Source: Pirellulaceae bacterium (GTDB lineage Bacteria > Planctomycetota > Planctomycetia > Pirellulales > Pirellulaceae). Taken from it: 53,781 nucleotides of DNA. The first letter of the stretch is position 1. Every line of letters starts with the position of its first letter. Under the pieces are notes generated by a model, which saw nothing but the letters and a program-made list of their open reading frames with translations, did no database searches and had not been told where the DNA came from. The position numbers were made by a program, and so were the translations under genes. Location of the stretch: assembly GCA_028281725.1 (NCBI GenBank), contig JANQJJ010000464.1:1-53781 (forward strand), in the 5' to 3' direction. Positions 6,705 to 16,122 of this stretch are shown here, piece by piece.

Positions 6705-9218
6705 ATGTCCCGACTGGTTTTGTCTAGCCTGTTGCTACTAAGCTGCCCGCTATGCTCTGTCGCGCCTGGGCAGGATCTACCGATCGAGTCCGTGCCGCGT
6801 CAGCCATTGGCGGCCAATCTGCTGCGACTGCTGGACGCGCTGGACTATCTCGGCCATCCTCTGCCCGAGGGGGTGGGGGAGGCGATCCGGCAGGCGAGCG
6901 ACCAGGCGGATTCGGTGACGCTGCAACGGATGCTCGATCCGCACGTGTTGTTTTTGGTCTCAGTAAATCCTGAACTACGCGTCAAAGTCGAGCGCGGTCC
7001 AGCCCGCGCGAAGCTTCAGCAGGCAGGCTTCGTGCCCTGCTTGGTCAAGCTCGTCAACCAGGCTACGGTGACTCGCCCGCTGAGAATTGCCAGTCCACAG
7101 GCAGGTCCAGTCTACAGTGGAGCCGTGCTGGCTATCCTCGCGCGGCAGGCGCAAACGGAACTCGCTGACAACGAGAATACATCGCGCGACCACCGCTTTC
7201 TGTCCTTAGAGATGTTTGGGAAGGCCCCGATGACGCCGCGGCTGTCCGGGCTGCAGGTCGAGTATCTGATCGCGCTGGTGTACGCCAGTGAAGCGGGCTC
7301 GCGGGAGGCAACCATCGTGTTTGATCTTGGTCAGGGGACTCAAGACCTGGGATTCCGCAGCGAAGTTCCAGTGCTGTTCGACATACAGCCTGCGATCCCG
7401 GTGGAACTGACGATACGCGATGACGATGGCGAACCGACGGCAGCGAGGTTAACCGTACGTGACGCGGATGGACGAATTTATCCGCCGCAAGCAAAGCGGC
7501 TGGCCCCTGACTTCTTCTTCCAACCTCAAGTCTATCGTCACAGTGGCGATACGCTGTTACTTCCGCCTGGCAAGTTTGAATTAACCAGCTGCCGTGGCCC
7601 GGAGTATCATCAGCAGACCCAGACGATCCGCGTGGTCGAAGGACAAGCTAACCGAGTAGACGTCCAGCTCCAGCGGTGGGTGGAGCCGATGCAGTATGGC
7701 TACTACTGCGGAGATCACCATATTCATGGCGCAGGCTGTTCCCACTACGACAATCCGACTTTGGGGGTATCTCCACCGGACATGTTCGCGCAAGTCAAAG
7801 GCGAGGGGCTGAACGTCGGCTGTGTGCTGACCTGGGGGCCCTGTTTCGCTCATCAGAGAACGTACTTTTCGCCACTGGCGGACCAGACCAGCGAGCCGCT
7901 GACGGTGCTGAAGTACGATCTGGAGATTAGCGGTTTTGGCTCCGCAGCTCTTGGGCACGTCTGCTTGCTCAATCTCCAGGAGCAAACCTATCCGGGTTCG
8001 GAAGGCACGAAAGAGAAAGGCTGGCCCACCTGGACCGTGCCCGTCATGCGTTGGGCAAAGGAGCAGGGAGGAGTAACCGGTTACCCGCATTCGGCCCTGC
8101 ACGTCGATCCCAAGGCAGCGGCCGACTGGGCCATGGAATTCTTGGATACCAATGGAGATGGAACGCTCAGCCGGCAAGAAACCGCTCGGGGACTGCTACC
8201 GGGCAAGTTCCAAGCGATCGACTCCGACGGCGATGGGGTACTCAGCCCGCGAGAACTCCTGCGAGCCAACGACGTCTCGGCGGATCAGTTGCCGAACCTG
8301 GCCTTGCCTGCGATGAACGGCGGCGGAGCGATGGAGATCTTCGTCAGTACGGCCGAGAGAGTCTGCGATTTTATCAGCGCTATGGACACCGCGCGGATCC
8401 CGGAGTGGAACACTTGGTACCACCTGATGAACTGTGGATTCCCTCTGAAGCTCAGTGGTGAAACCGATTTTCCCTGCATGAGCAGTCGCCGCGTTGGTCA
8501 GGGGCGAGTCTACGTTCAGCTTGGCCAACAAGATCAAGTGGATTTTTCGCAGTGGTGTCGCTCCCTGGCGGCAGGTCGATCGTACGTATCGGACGGCTAC
8601 GCTCACGCGCTGAAGTTTTCTGTGGGGGGTGTCGCAGCGGGCGAGGACGCTGTCGAGCTTTCTCGGCCTGGTTCTGTGACCGTTGAGGCGACGGTTGCCT
8701 TTGCCCCACGTCAACCCAACGCTGTTGCCTATGGTCAGCTGAATCCGAAGGCGGGCCGGCGGATGGTTGGTGATACGGTGAATCTTCATGCGCCGCGAGA
8801 GACGGGGATGACCCAAGGTGGCAAGCGGCTAGTCGAAGTCATCGTCAACGGGCGTGTTGCGGAGGTCGCCCAGGTCGAAGCCGACGGTCAATTGCACTCG
8901 TTGACTTTTACCATACCGGTCGAGCAAAGCAGCTGGGTGGCGCTACGCCAATTTCCGCAACTGCATACCAATCCGGTTTCGGTGATCGTCGCCGGCAAAC
9001 CGATTCGCGCCTCGCGCAGCAGTGCCCTTTGGTGCCTTGAGTCGGTAAGGCGGCTGTGGCGCAACCGGGCTCGGTTCATCGCTGAACGCGAACGCGATGC
9101 CGCGCGGGCGGCCTACGAGCGCGCGATCCAAACCTTTGCCAAGCTAGCCAATGAATGCCCAGAGGATGGCTCCGGAAGTCCGTCCACCGAGTTGCCTACG
9201 CCTCACGGAAGCAGGTGA
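6705..9218 (+). CDS. Secreted CehA/McbA-type metallohydrolase with embedded EF-hands
   Basis: An 837-residue protein with a signal peptide (residues 1-22). AAGGA at 6692-6697 precedes the ATG by about 7 nt. The N-terminal half has no clear family, with a carboxypeptidase-regulatory-like beta segment at about 231-320. A PHP-type metal site follows, with C-G-D337-H338-H339-I-H341, then His418 and His462, resembling the CehA/McbA family of metal-dependent hydrolases. Two canonical EF-hand loops, D481-E492 and D506-E517, sit inside the hydrolase domain between His462 and the C-terminal beta domain. Family members cleave esters or carbamates, and this one's substrate is unknown. It is probably periplasmic or extracellular and calcium-dependent (inference). 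It is a stand-alone gene. Confidence 0.8.
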   Translation: MSRLVLSSLLLLSCPLCSVAPGQDLPIESVPRQPLAANLLRLLDALDYLGHPLPEGVGEAIRQASDQADSVTLQRMLDPHVLFLVSVNPELRVKVERGPARAKLQQAGFVPCLVKLVNQATVTRPLRIASPQAGPVYSGAVLAILARQAQTELADNENTSRDHRFLSLEMFGKAPMTPRLSGLQVEYLIALVYASEAGSREATIVFDLGQGTQDLGFRSEVPVLFDIQPAIPVELTIRDDDGEPTAARLTVRDADGRIYPPQAKRLAPDFFFQPQVYRHSGDTLLLPPGKFELTSCRGPEYHQQTQTIRVVEGQANRVDVQLQRWVEPMQYGYYCGDHHIHGAGCSHYDNPTLGVSPPDMFAQVKGEGLNVGCVLTWGPCFAHQRTYFSPLADQTSEPLTVLKYDLEISGFGSAALGHVCLLNLQEQTYPGSEGTKEKGWPTWTVPVMRWAKEQGGVTGYPHSALHVDPKAAADWAMEFLDTNGDGTLSRQETARGLLPGKFQAIDSDGDGVLSPRELLRANDVSADQLPNLALPAMNGGGAMEIFVSTAERVCDFISAMDTARIPEWNTWYHLMNCGFPLKLSGETDFPCMSSRRVGQGRVYVQLGQQDQVDFSQWCRSLAAGRSYVSDGYAHALKFSVGGVAAGEDAVELSRPGSVTVEATVAFAPRQPNAVAYGQLNPKAGRRMVGDTVNLHAPRETGMTQGGKRLVEVIVNGRVAEVAQVEADGQLHSLTFTIPVEQSSWVALRQFPQLHTNPVSVIVAGKPIRASRSSALWCLESVRRLWRNRARFIAERERDAARAAYERAIQTFAKLANECPEDGSGSPSTELPTPHGSR

Positions 9219-9277
9219 TGTTCGAGAGGTGGATGTTCCACAAGAGGACGGTGCCCAGCGAGCGGAACAAGCACCGA

Positions 9278-9297
9278 CCGACCGGCGGAGGGGTCGG
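9278..9297. terminator. Possible hairpin terminator between convergent genes
   Basis: Inverted repeat CCGACC (9278-9283) / GGTCGG (9292-9297) with an 8-nt loop, between the convergent CehA-like gene and hemW. There is no T-tract on either side, so termination is only a possibility. Confidence 0.3.
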
Positions 9298-9311
9298 CTA
9301 CAAGCAGACCG

Positions 9312-10466
9312 TCAGCGGCCATGAAGCAGATCGGGCCAGAGGCTATCGCTGATCATCAGGCCGCGGCGCGTCAAACGTAGGCAATCGGCGTTCAGCTCCA
9401 GCCAGCCCTGGTTCAGGTATTCCGTCAGAAATGGTTCGAACAAAGGACGGGCCTGCCCGCTCCATAACGTGTCGAGTTCCGACAGCGCGACTCCGCTCAG
9501 ACGTCGCAAGCCAAATACTAAGCGCTCTCGAACTCTCTGCTCGACGGTCAGCGGCTCTGTTTCGGCGATGGGCGAACGGCCGGCAAGCTGCCGGCGAATG
9601 TAAGTCGTCGTGCTGCGATGGTTGACCGTCCTGATAAAACAGTTCTCTTCGGCTGAATGACGAAAACTTGCCGCGCCGGGACCGAATGCCCACCACGGCT
9701 GGCCGAGCCAGTAAGCTTCATTGTGCCGGCAGCGGAATCCATCCCGCGCGAAATTAGATACTTCGTAGTGGGTCCAGCCCGCGCTGCTGAGTGTGTCGAT
9801 TGCATATTCGTACATGGCCAGCTGCAGATCGGAGTCTAACTCCTTGAGGTGGTGCTTGAGCATCCGACCATAAAACGCCGAACCTCGCTCGATCGTCAGG
9901 CCATAGGTCGAGAGGTGTTGGACCGGGCTGCTGAGAGCCGCGCGTATGTCATCCCGCCAATCGTCGAGCAACTCATCCGGTGCCGCGAAAATAAGATCGA
10001 GCGAGACGTTGGGAAAGTAGTCTGAGCACAGATCGATTACCGCTCGGAGCTGCTTGCCCGAGTGATCTCGCTCAAGCATCCGCAGCTTGGAGTCCGAAAA
10101 CGACTGGCCACCCAGACTGATGCGATTGCAACCTTTGGCGCGAAGCAACTGCAGCGTTTCTTCCGAACAGTCCAGTGGATTCGCCTCGCAAGAAAACTCG
10201 CCACCGGGCAGCAGCTGGAGCCATTCCGTAGCGATTCGCAGCAACCGCTCTAGTTCAGCTGGTGACAGATAGCTGGGCGTTCCTCCACCAAGAAACAGGG
10301 TGTCGACTGCGGTGGGGCGTCCCAGAACGTCTTTCATCTCAGCCTCCAGCGCGTCCAGGTAGGCCGAAATCAAGTCGTCTCGGCCGGAAACCAGGGTGAA
10401 ATTGCAGTACCCACACCGGTGGCGGCAAAACGGTACGTGGATATAAGCGCTGCGCGGTTGGGACAT
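9312..10466 (-). CDS. hemW: Radical SAM heme chaperone HemW (coproporphyrinogen oxidase-like)
   Basis: A 384-residue radical SAM protein with the CxxxCxxC cluster Cys14, Cys18, Cys21, then GGGTPS at 60-65, and the C-terminal HemN-like domain. The ATG at 10466 gives the family's normal length (about 380), while an upstream ATG at 10586 would add 40 unlikely residues. HemW proteins bind heme and insert it into haemoproteins. They lack the extra cysteine of the coproporphyrinogen dehydrogenase HemN, so this gene should not be read as a heme synthesis enzyme. It is divergent from purM (161 nt between starts). Confidence 0.88.
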   Translation of the reverse strand: MSQPRSAYIHVPFCRHRCGYCNFTLVSGRDDLISAYLDALEAEMKDVLGRPTAVDTLFLGGGTPSYLSPAELERLLRIATEWLQLLPGGEFSCEANPLDCSEETLQLLRAKGCNRISLGGQSFSDSKLRMLERDHSGKQLRAVIDLCSDYFPNVSLDLIFAAPDELLDDWRDDIRAALSSPVQHLSTYGLTIERGSAFYGRMLKHHLKELDSDLQLAMYEYAIDTLSSAGWTHYEVSNFARDGFRCRHNEAYWLGQPWWAFGPGAASFRHSAEENCFIRTVNHRSTTTYIRRQLAGRSPIAETEPLTVEQRVRERLVFGLRRLSGVALSELDTLWSGQARPLFEPFLTEYLNQGWLELNADCLRLTRRGLMISDSLWPDLLHGR

Positions 10467-10627
10467 CCAATGGGATCCGTGATATCGATGGGACCGCCGA
10501 AATCGACTCTGAAAGACGTACGGCAAGGGAGTGGGCAGGGCGCAAGGTAGCGGCAATAATTGTGGCGCAAAGAGTCCACGCCTCAACCATCCCGTCTAAC
10601 TACGGCAAGCGAGACCGATAGAACGCC

Positions 10628-11689
10628 ATGAGCCCCACGACTTACAAGGATAGCGGAGTTGACCTGGAGCTGTACGAAAAATCGATGCAGCGGCTGCCCA
10701 GACTCATGCACCGCACCTTCAGCCCTCGAGTTATGCGAAATGATGGTGGCTTCGCAGGACTGTTTCAACTCGATTTCAACTGCGCGCTGTTTGCCCGACA
10801 GTACGAAGAGCCCATTCTCGTCTCGGGAACTGATGGCGTTGGCACCAAGCTCAAAGTAGCGCAGCTTGTCGGTCGGCACGATACGGTGGGTATCGACTTG
10901 GTTGCCATGTGCGTGAACGACATTCTGTGTTGCGGCGCGGAGCCACTTTTTTTCCTTGACTACGTAGCCATGAGTCGAGATAACCCGCCGCTTTTGGAGC
11001 AGATTGTCCAGGGGATTAGTCAGGGATGCCTACTGGCCGATAGTTCGCTACTCGGCGGCGAAACGGCCATCATGCCCGATCTCTATCAGGGCGACGATTA
11101 TGATTTGGCGGGATTCTGTGTCGGAGTGGCCGAAAAGAAGCACTTGATTTCCGGTGACCACATTGCGGACGGTGACGTGGTGATCGGAGTGCAGTCCTCA
11201 GGATTCCACTCCAACGGGTTTAGTCTTGTCCGAAAGGTCGTCTTCGATCAAGTGGGGTTGTCGATTGATACGCACATCGATGAGCTGGGCCAATCGGTGG
11301 GGGAAGCACTGCTAACTCCGACGCTGATCTATTCTGCCCTGACCCGAGGTGTGTTGGGACACTACAAGGTCAAAAACGTAGTGCATGGGATCGCGCACAT
11401 TACCGGAGGCGGGCTGCTGGAGAATACGCAGCGTATCCTTCCTGACAACGTCGACTTGGTTTTCGACAAGGGCTCCTGGGAGGTGCCGCCGGTGTTTGGC
11501 TGGCTACAAGCTCTGGGCGATATCCCCGACGATGAGATGGCGCGTGTGTTCAACATGGGCCTGGGCCTGGTATTCATTATGAGCCCATTTTACGCGGGCA
11601 CGGTGACGGAGATTGCCACTTCGTTGGGACTCAAGTCCTGGCTGATCGGCAAAGCTGTTTCCGGCGGCGGCCAAAGTCGTTGGTCTTGA
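10628..11689 (+). CDS. purM: Phosphoribosylformylglycinamidine cyclo-ligase (AIR synthetase)
   Basis: A 353-residue protein that makes aminoimidazole ribonucleotide from FGAM with ATP in purine synthesis. It has the AIRS N-terminal fold with GTDGVGTK at residues 67-74, the ATP/Mg site region [13 protein letters not shown] at 88-100, and GGETAIMP at 143-150. The full C-terminal domain includes a Gly-rich [15 protein letters not shown] segment. The length matches the family (about 345). No other purine gene is nearby. Confidence 0.95.
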   Translation: MSPTTYKDSGVDLELYEKSMQRLPRLMHRTFSPRVMRNDGGFAGLFQLDFNCALFARQYEEPILVSGTDGVGTKLKVAQLVGRHDTVGIDLVAMCVNDILCCGAEPLFFLDYVAMSRDNPPLLEQIVQGISQGCLLADSSLLGGETAIMPDLYQGDDYDLAGFCVGVAEKKHLISGDHIADGDVVIGVQSSGFHSNGFSLVRKVVFDQVGLSIDTHIDELGQSVGEALLTPTLIYSALTRGVLGHYKVKNVVHGIAHITGGGLLENTQRILPDNVDLVFDKGSWEVPPVFGWLQALGDIPDDEMARVFNMGLGLVFIMSPFYAGTVTEIATSLGLKSWLIGKAVSGGGQSRWS

Positions 11690-11760
11690 GCACGTCAGGC
11701 TTGGGGCGTTCTCTATAAATTTAGGGACTGCACGAGCATGTCACAGATTGGGAGTTGACC

Positions 11761-13353
11761 ATGAGGCAGATCACGAAGTTCGGTTTCCTTTGTATGGCGC
11801 TGGTGGGTTTACCGAGAGTTGTCGCCGATGAGCGTCCTAACATTGTCTTTGCTTTTGCGGACGACTGGGGACGATACGCGAGCGCGTACGCCCAGATCGA
11901 ACCAGGCGGACCGGGTGACATCGTTCGCACGCCAAATTTTGATCAGATTGCCCGCGAAGGCCTCCTTTTCACGCAAGCTTATGTGAATGCTCCCTCATGT
12001 ACTCCGTGCAGAAGCTCTTTGCTTAGCGGGCAGTTCTTTTGGCGAACCGGGCTGGGAGCCATTCTGCAGGGCGCTGTTTGGGATGACACGATTCCAAGCT
12101 ACCCGCTGATGTTGGAAGATACAGGCTACCACATCGGTCACACCTACAAAGTATGGAGTCCTGGTACACCCCGCGACCAACCGCATGGAGGTAGGCGGAC
12201 GGCCTACGTTTCGGCTGGGACGCGATTCAATGGTTTTTCTCAGTTCGTAGACAGAGCTCAGGACAAAGAGCAGGCCAAGCAACAGCTGCTTGCCGAGGTA
12301 CGCGACAACTTTCGAGCGTTCTTGGATGCTCGCCCAGGCGGACGGCCCTTCTGCTACTGGTGGGGGCCTACCAATTGCCACCGCAAATGGATTAAGGGAT
12401 CGGGCAAAGATCATTGGGGACTCGATCCAGATCAACTGCAGGGCAAGCTTCCCGCGTTTTTACCGGACGTGGCCGAAGTACGTGAGGATTTCTGCGACTA
12501 TCTAGGGGAGGTCCAGGCGTTTGATGCCGGGCTGGGTGTCATCCTGGATGAACTCCGGCGAAGCGGACGATCGGACAATACGATCGTCGTGGTCAGCGGT
12601 GACCATGGCATACCTGGCATTCCACGAGGCAAATGCAACCTCTACGACTTGGGAACTCGTGTTCCGCTGGCCATTCGTTGGCCGGGTAAGACGGGGCAAG
12701 GCTTGGTGGTGGACGATTTCGTCTGCCTACCCGATCTGGCTCCCACCTTTCTTGAAGCCGCCGGTATCACACCACCGAAAGTCATGACGGCGCGGAGCCT
12801 GCTGCCGGTCCTGGAAGCTCGACAGTCGGGACGTGTTGATCCTGCGCGTGACCATGTAATTGTTGGCAGGGAGAGGCACGTCGCCAAGGCGCGGAGAGGC
12901 AACCTGCCGTACCCACAACGAGCCATTCGCACGGATGATTATTTATACATCCGGAATTTCAAACCCGATCGTTGGCCCATGGGGCTGGCGCCGGGCTTCG
13001 GCCTGCCCGACGGGCCCTTACCGACTTACGAACGTCTGCGAGAAAACACGTTTGCCGCCTTGGGAGATTTGGATGCGAGTCCGACCAAAGCCTGGATGCT
13101 CACCAACCGCTCTACCGAAAACGTGGAGTCCATGGTCCAGTTGACGCTCGGGCTACGTCCTAGCGAGGAGCTATTCGACATTCGCAGCGATCCGGATCAC
13201 GTTCACAATTTAGCGGATGATCCGAAGATGGTCGACGTGAAACAGCAGCTTTCCGAGCGTCTCATGCAAACGCTTCGGACGACGGGCGATCCACGCGTGG
13301 TAGCAGACGGAAAGGCCTTCGATTTACCGCCGTATGTCCAATCCTCGGAGTAG
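11761..13353 (+). CDS. Secreted sulfatase (arylsulfatase family)
   Basis: A 530-residue sulfatase with a signal peptide (about residues 1-23). The metal site starts with Asp34-Asp35 in FAFADDWG. The modification motif is C80-T-P-C-R84, matching C-x-P-x-R, in which Cys80 would be converted to formylglycine. Later motifs include GDHG and an alkaline-phosphatase-like C-terminal half. GGGAG lies 6 nt before the ATG at 11761. A TTG at 11755 is in frame but would touch the ribosome site. Sulfatases of this phylum desulfate marine or soil polysaccharides. The substrate here is unknown, and no polysaccharide lyase or transporter is adjacent. The sulfatase-modifying enzyme is not in the window. Confidence 0.92.
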   Translation: MRQITKFGFLCMALVGLPRVVADERPNIVFAFADDWGRYASAYAQIEPGGPGDIVRTPNFDQIAREGLLFTQAYVNAPSCTPCRSSLLSGQFFWRTGLGAILQGAVWDDTIPSYPLMLEDTGYHIGHTYKVWSPGTPRDQPHGGRRTAYVSAGTRFNGFSQFVDRAQDKEQAKQQLLAEVRDNFRAFLDARPGGRPFCYWWGPTNCHRKWIKGSGKDHWGLDPDQLQGKLPAFLPDVAEVREDFCDYLGEVQAFDAGLGVILDELRRSGRSDNTIVVVSGDHGIPGIPRGKCNLYDLGTRVPLAIRWPGKTGQGLVVDDFVCLPDLAPTFLEAAGITPPKVMTARSLLPVLEARQSGRVDPARDHVIVGRERHVAKARRGNLPYPQRAIRTDDYLYIRNFKPDRWPMGLAPGFGLPDGPLPTYERLRENTFAALGDLDASPTKAWMLTNRSTENVESMVQLTLGLRPSEELFDIRSDPDHVHNLADDPKMVDVKQQLSERLMQTLRTTGDPRVVADGKAFDLPPYVQSSE

Positions 13354-13361
13354 GTCGTCAG

Positions 13362-13385
13362 TCGGTGGACCCGCTCCGCCACCGA
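13362..13385. terminator. Possible terminator hairpin between convergent sulfatase and BY-kinase genes
   Basis: Inverted repeat TCGGTGG (13362-13368) / CCACCGA (13379-13385) with a 10-nt loop, just after the sulfatase stop. There is no T-tract, so rho-independent action is uncertain. Confidence 0.35.
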
Positions 13386-13518
13386 GAAGGCCTGTACGGT
13401 AGCACTAGGCAGCGACGCGGGGGCTAGCTGTCCTGTTTTTCTGGCAGCCCTGTTTTGAGCAAGCATTGCGGCGGAACGCGATGGACCGTGGGAGACGCGA
13501 CCGTTGTTTTCCGCCTGA

Positions 13519-15915
13519 CTAGGTACCGCTAGACGTCAGTTCCTCGGACTGCCGAGTCTGAGTGGTTCTCTGAGGCTTATGGAGCACCGCACGAGGTTCG
13601 GATCCGCCGTAGCCGTAGTTCCCGTATTTACCGTAGTGATAGCGGTAGCCGCGTCCGGTCACGCCATTGACCACCACTCCGAGCGATCGAGCTCCGACGG
13701 CCTCGAGTACTTTGGCGGTCTGGAGTGCAGTCGGCCTGGTGTCTCGTCGTAAACGGATCGTCAATACCACCCCATCGACCCGCGCCGCAACAGCCGACGC
13801 GTCGGCGACGGCCAGGACGGGAGGCGTATCGACGATCACATAGTCATAGGCTTCTCTGACTTCGTCCAAGATGTCCACGAATCGTTGGTGGCTGAGCAAC
13901 TCGGCAGGATTACCAATCTGTTTGGGCCCGGCCAGCACGGCCAGGTTAGGGACGGGCGTGGTAAAGATGGCGTCCTGAAGTGAGGCCGTCCCCTGAATGA
14001 CTTCTCCCAGCCCCGATTCTTTTTGGGAGCCAAAAAGTTTGGCGATTCGAGGCCGTCGCAAGTCGGCGTCAACTAACAGGACCGAACGTCCTGATTGGGC
14101 AATGGATATCGCCAGATTCGCTGACACCGTGGATTTTCCGTCCCCGGGTACCGGGCTGGTCACCTGAATCACCCGACTTCCGCCACCGGTTTCACTGAAA
14201 TAGAGTCCCGTGCGAACCGACCGAAACGATTCGTTCGCTGCCTGGCATGAGCCGGTCACAGTGCAAAGCGCTTGATCAAAAGCAGTCCGCTTGCTCGCAG
14301 ATTGCTTCAGAGACATCTGCGGCACATGGCCCAGGATGGACAATCCTAGTGCTGCCGAGATTTCCTCCGGACTCCGGAAACTCTTGTCGAGCCAGTCGAC
14401 GACGATTGCCAGGCCGGCAATTACCAGGAATCCAACCGACGCACCGCCGAAAAGGTAGGGCAGTAGGGAGGGACCATAGAACTCTCCGGCAACCGGCGGC
14501 GTCAAGGTCTCGAGCGTTCTGCGACTACTTTGCGGTAAAATCTGAATGCGGTTCAGGGTGCTGGTGTAGCCATCGAGCAATTGTTGAACGGATGCCAGTT
14601 CGCTGTTGAGCAACCGATTCTTTGTCAGATATTCCTGCAATTCTTTCGACTTGATCTCGTTGTCTTCAGCTAGCTCCCTGAGCAGTCCCTCCTGTCGTCC
14701 AAGGGTCGCCAAACGTTCCTGCAAAGAAGACTTCCACAGTTGTAACCTTTCCTCCGGAGTCGCTTCTGCCAAGGCGCCTCGACTAGTCAAGGAATCTTGT
14801 TCGGCTTCCATACGTTTCTCGGAATCGGCCAGGGCGATGATTTGCTCGTCAAGCAACATAATTTTGCGCCGGATCGAGGCGACCGATGGGTGGCCCTCGC
14901 CGACGGTATCGAGTAACTCCTGCTCGCGGATTTGCAGTTCCATCAGCACCGCTCGGCGTTCGGCGCTGGAAAACGGCAGTTTCTCACTGGCCCTAGGACC
15001 ATCGGGCGAACCGCTGAGTTCCGCACTGGCTTCGTCGTCGAGCAAGCTTTCTTTCAGGCCTGAATCGCTGGCGAGCATCAGTAGGATCGCGTCGATGGGG
15101 CGTTCCTGGCGTTCGACCTCCGCTATGTGTTGCAACGTGGCCTCCAACTTCCGCGTTTCAATTTGAATCTGATTGATCGAAGAATTGATCTCGACGCTAT
15201 TCTCGGCAAACTGGTTCCTCGCTTCGTCGCCCAGCCAAATCATCGGCGCTTCTTTTCTGAACAGAGCGTGCTTAGCCGACAGGCCCTCGTAGGAAGCGCG
15301 AAGGCTCTTCTGAGCCTGCCCGACAACTCGCACGACTTCATTGCCCAGGCTGTTGTACGCTTGCTCCAGATAGTCGTCGTAGCCGGCGATAATCGCGTCC
15401 ACGACCGCCTGGCTCAACTGAGCATCCTCGCAAACGAAACTCAACTCAATCAGAGTCGTGCTGTTGTCTCGATCGGCCGGTTCGACCACAAGGCGTTTGG
15501 ATTCGAGAATCCACCCACGAATCTCGTCGGGCGATTTGTCTGACAGGAACTCCAGCGAAGCCAGGCGGCCATGGTCAATGGCGAGATCGATCACCCGAGC
15601 ACTCTTGATAATCAGAGACTCATCGAGTCGGGATGGTCCACGCGCTCCTTCCGGGCCTTCGAGCGTCTCCAGTCCAGCGGCTTCGGAACTGGGGTAAACC
15701 ACTTGAACCAAGGCCGTGGACTGGTAAGTGGGCTCTTGGCGAGCGTAGTGGAGGTAACCACACGTTAGGCCGATCGACGCCCCGAGAATTGCCGACCACT
15801 TCCATCTCCAAAGGACCTTCAGGATATCTTGCCCTTTCTCCTCGGGGCCGGAAATGCCTCCTTCATAAAGAGTTTCTTGGGCCAACTCAGGTGATACTCC
15901 GTGTGCCTGTAGCAT
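13519..15915 (-). CDS. Polysaccharide chain-length/export protein fused to bacterial tyrosine kinase (Wzz-BY-kinase)
   Basis: A 798-residue fusion. The N-terminal Wzz domain has a membrane helix at about residues 40-58, a long predicted coiled coil (about 150-475), and a second helix at about 485-510 preceded by a proline-rich segment. The cytoplasmic kinase follows, with Walker A around Lys594 (PGDGKS), the A' motif VLLVDADLRRP near 613 and Walker B VIVDTPPV near 693. The tail holds six tyrosines in 13 residues (757-769), the usual autophosphorylation cluster of Wzc/CpsD kinases. In this family phosphorylation controls exopolysaccharide polymer length and export. No wza or wzx gene is in the window, but gmd and three glycosyltransferases lie within 9 kb. 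It is transcribed alone. Confidence 0.93.
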   Translation of the reverse strand: MLQAHGVSPELAQETLYEGGISGPEEKGQDILKVLWRWKWSAILGASIGLTCGYLHYARQEPTYQSTALVQVVYPSSEAAGLETLEGPEGARGPSRLDESLIIKSARVIDLAIDHGRLASLEFLSDKSPDEIRGWILESKRLVVEPADRDNSTTLIELSFVCEDAQLSQAVVDAIIAGYDDYLEQAYNSLGNEVVRVVGQAQKSLRASYEGLSAKHALFRKEAPMIWLGDEARNQFAENSVEINSSINQIQIETRKLEATLQHIAEVERQERPIDAILLMLASDSGLKESLLDDEASAELSGSPDGPRASEKLPFSSAERRAVLMELQIREQELLDTVGEGHPSVASIRRKIMLLDEQIIALADSEKRMEAEQDSLTSRGALAEATPEERLQLWKSSLQERLATLGRQEGLLRELAEDNEIKSKELQEYLTKNRLLNSELASVQQLLDGYTSTLNRIQILPQSSRRTLETLTPPVAGEFYGPSLLPYLFGGASVGFLVIAGLAIVVDWLDKSFRSPEEISAALGLSILGHVPQMSLKQSASKRTAFDQALCTVTGSCQAANESFRSVRTGLYFSETGGGSRVIQVTSPVPGDGKSTVSANLAISIAQSGRSVLLVDADLRRPRIAKLFGSQKESGLGEVIQGTASLQDAIFTTPVPNLAVLAGPKQIGNPAELLSHQRFVDILDEVREAYDYVIVDTPPVLAVADASAVAARVDGVVLTIRLRRDTRPTALQTAKVLEAVGARSLGVVVNGVTGRGYRYHYGKYGNYGYGGSEPRAVLHKPQRTTQTRQSEELTSSGT

Positions 15916-16122
15916 TAGGGGCGACCTATTTCTTCGTTGATGTGGGTTCGGGCGTTATGCGAAGGAAAACGCGTTTACGAAGTATAGGCGGAGTTTGCAA
16001 ATATTGCACTGGTTTCCATGGCGTATTAGGAGTCCCGCAGGCGGACGTGGACGACTTCTGACGGGAGATGCCTCGCGATCAGCAAAACTGGAATAGCTCC
16101 AATGGGGGGTGCGTTTCCCGCT

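Noticed and set aside
11714-11719. TATAAA before the sulfatase gene as a -10 element
   Set aside because: The only nearby TTGAGC is 22 nt away, which is outside the normal spacer range.
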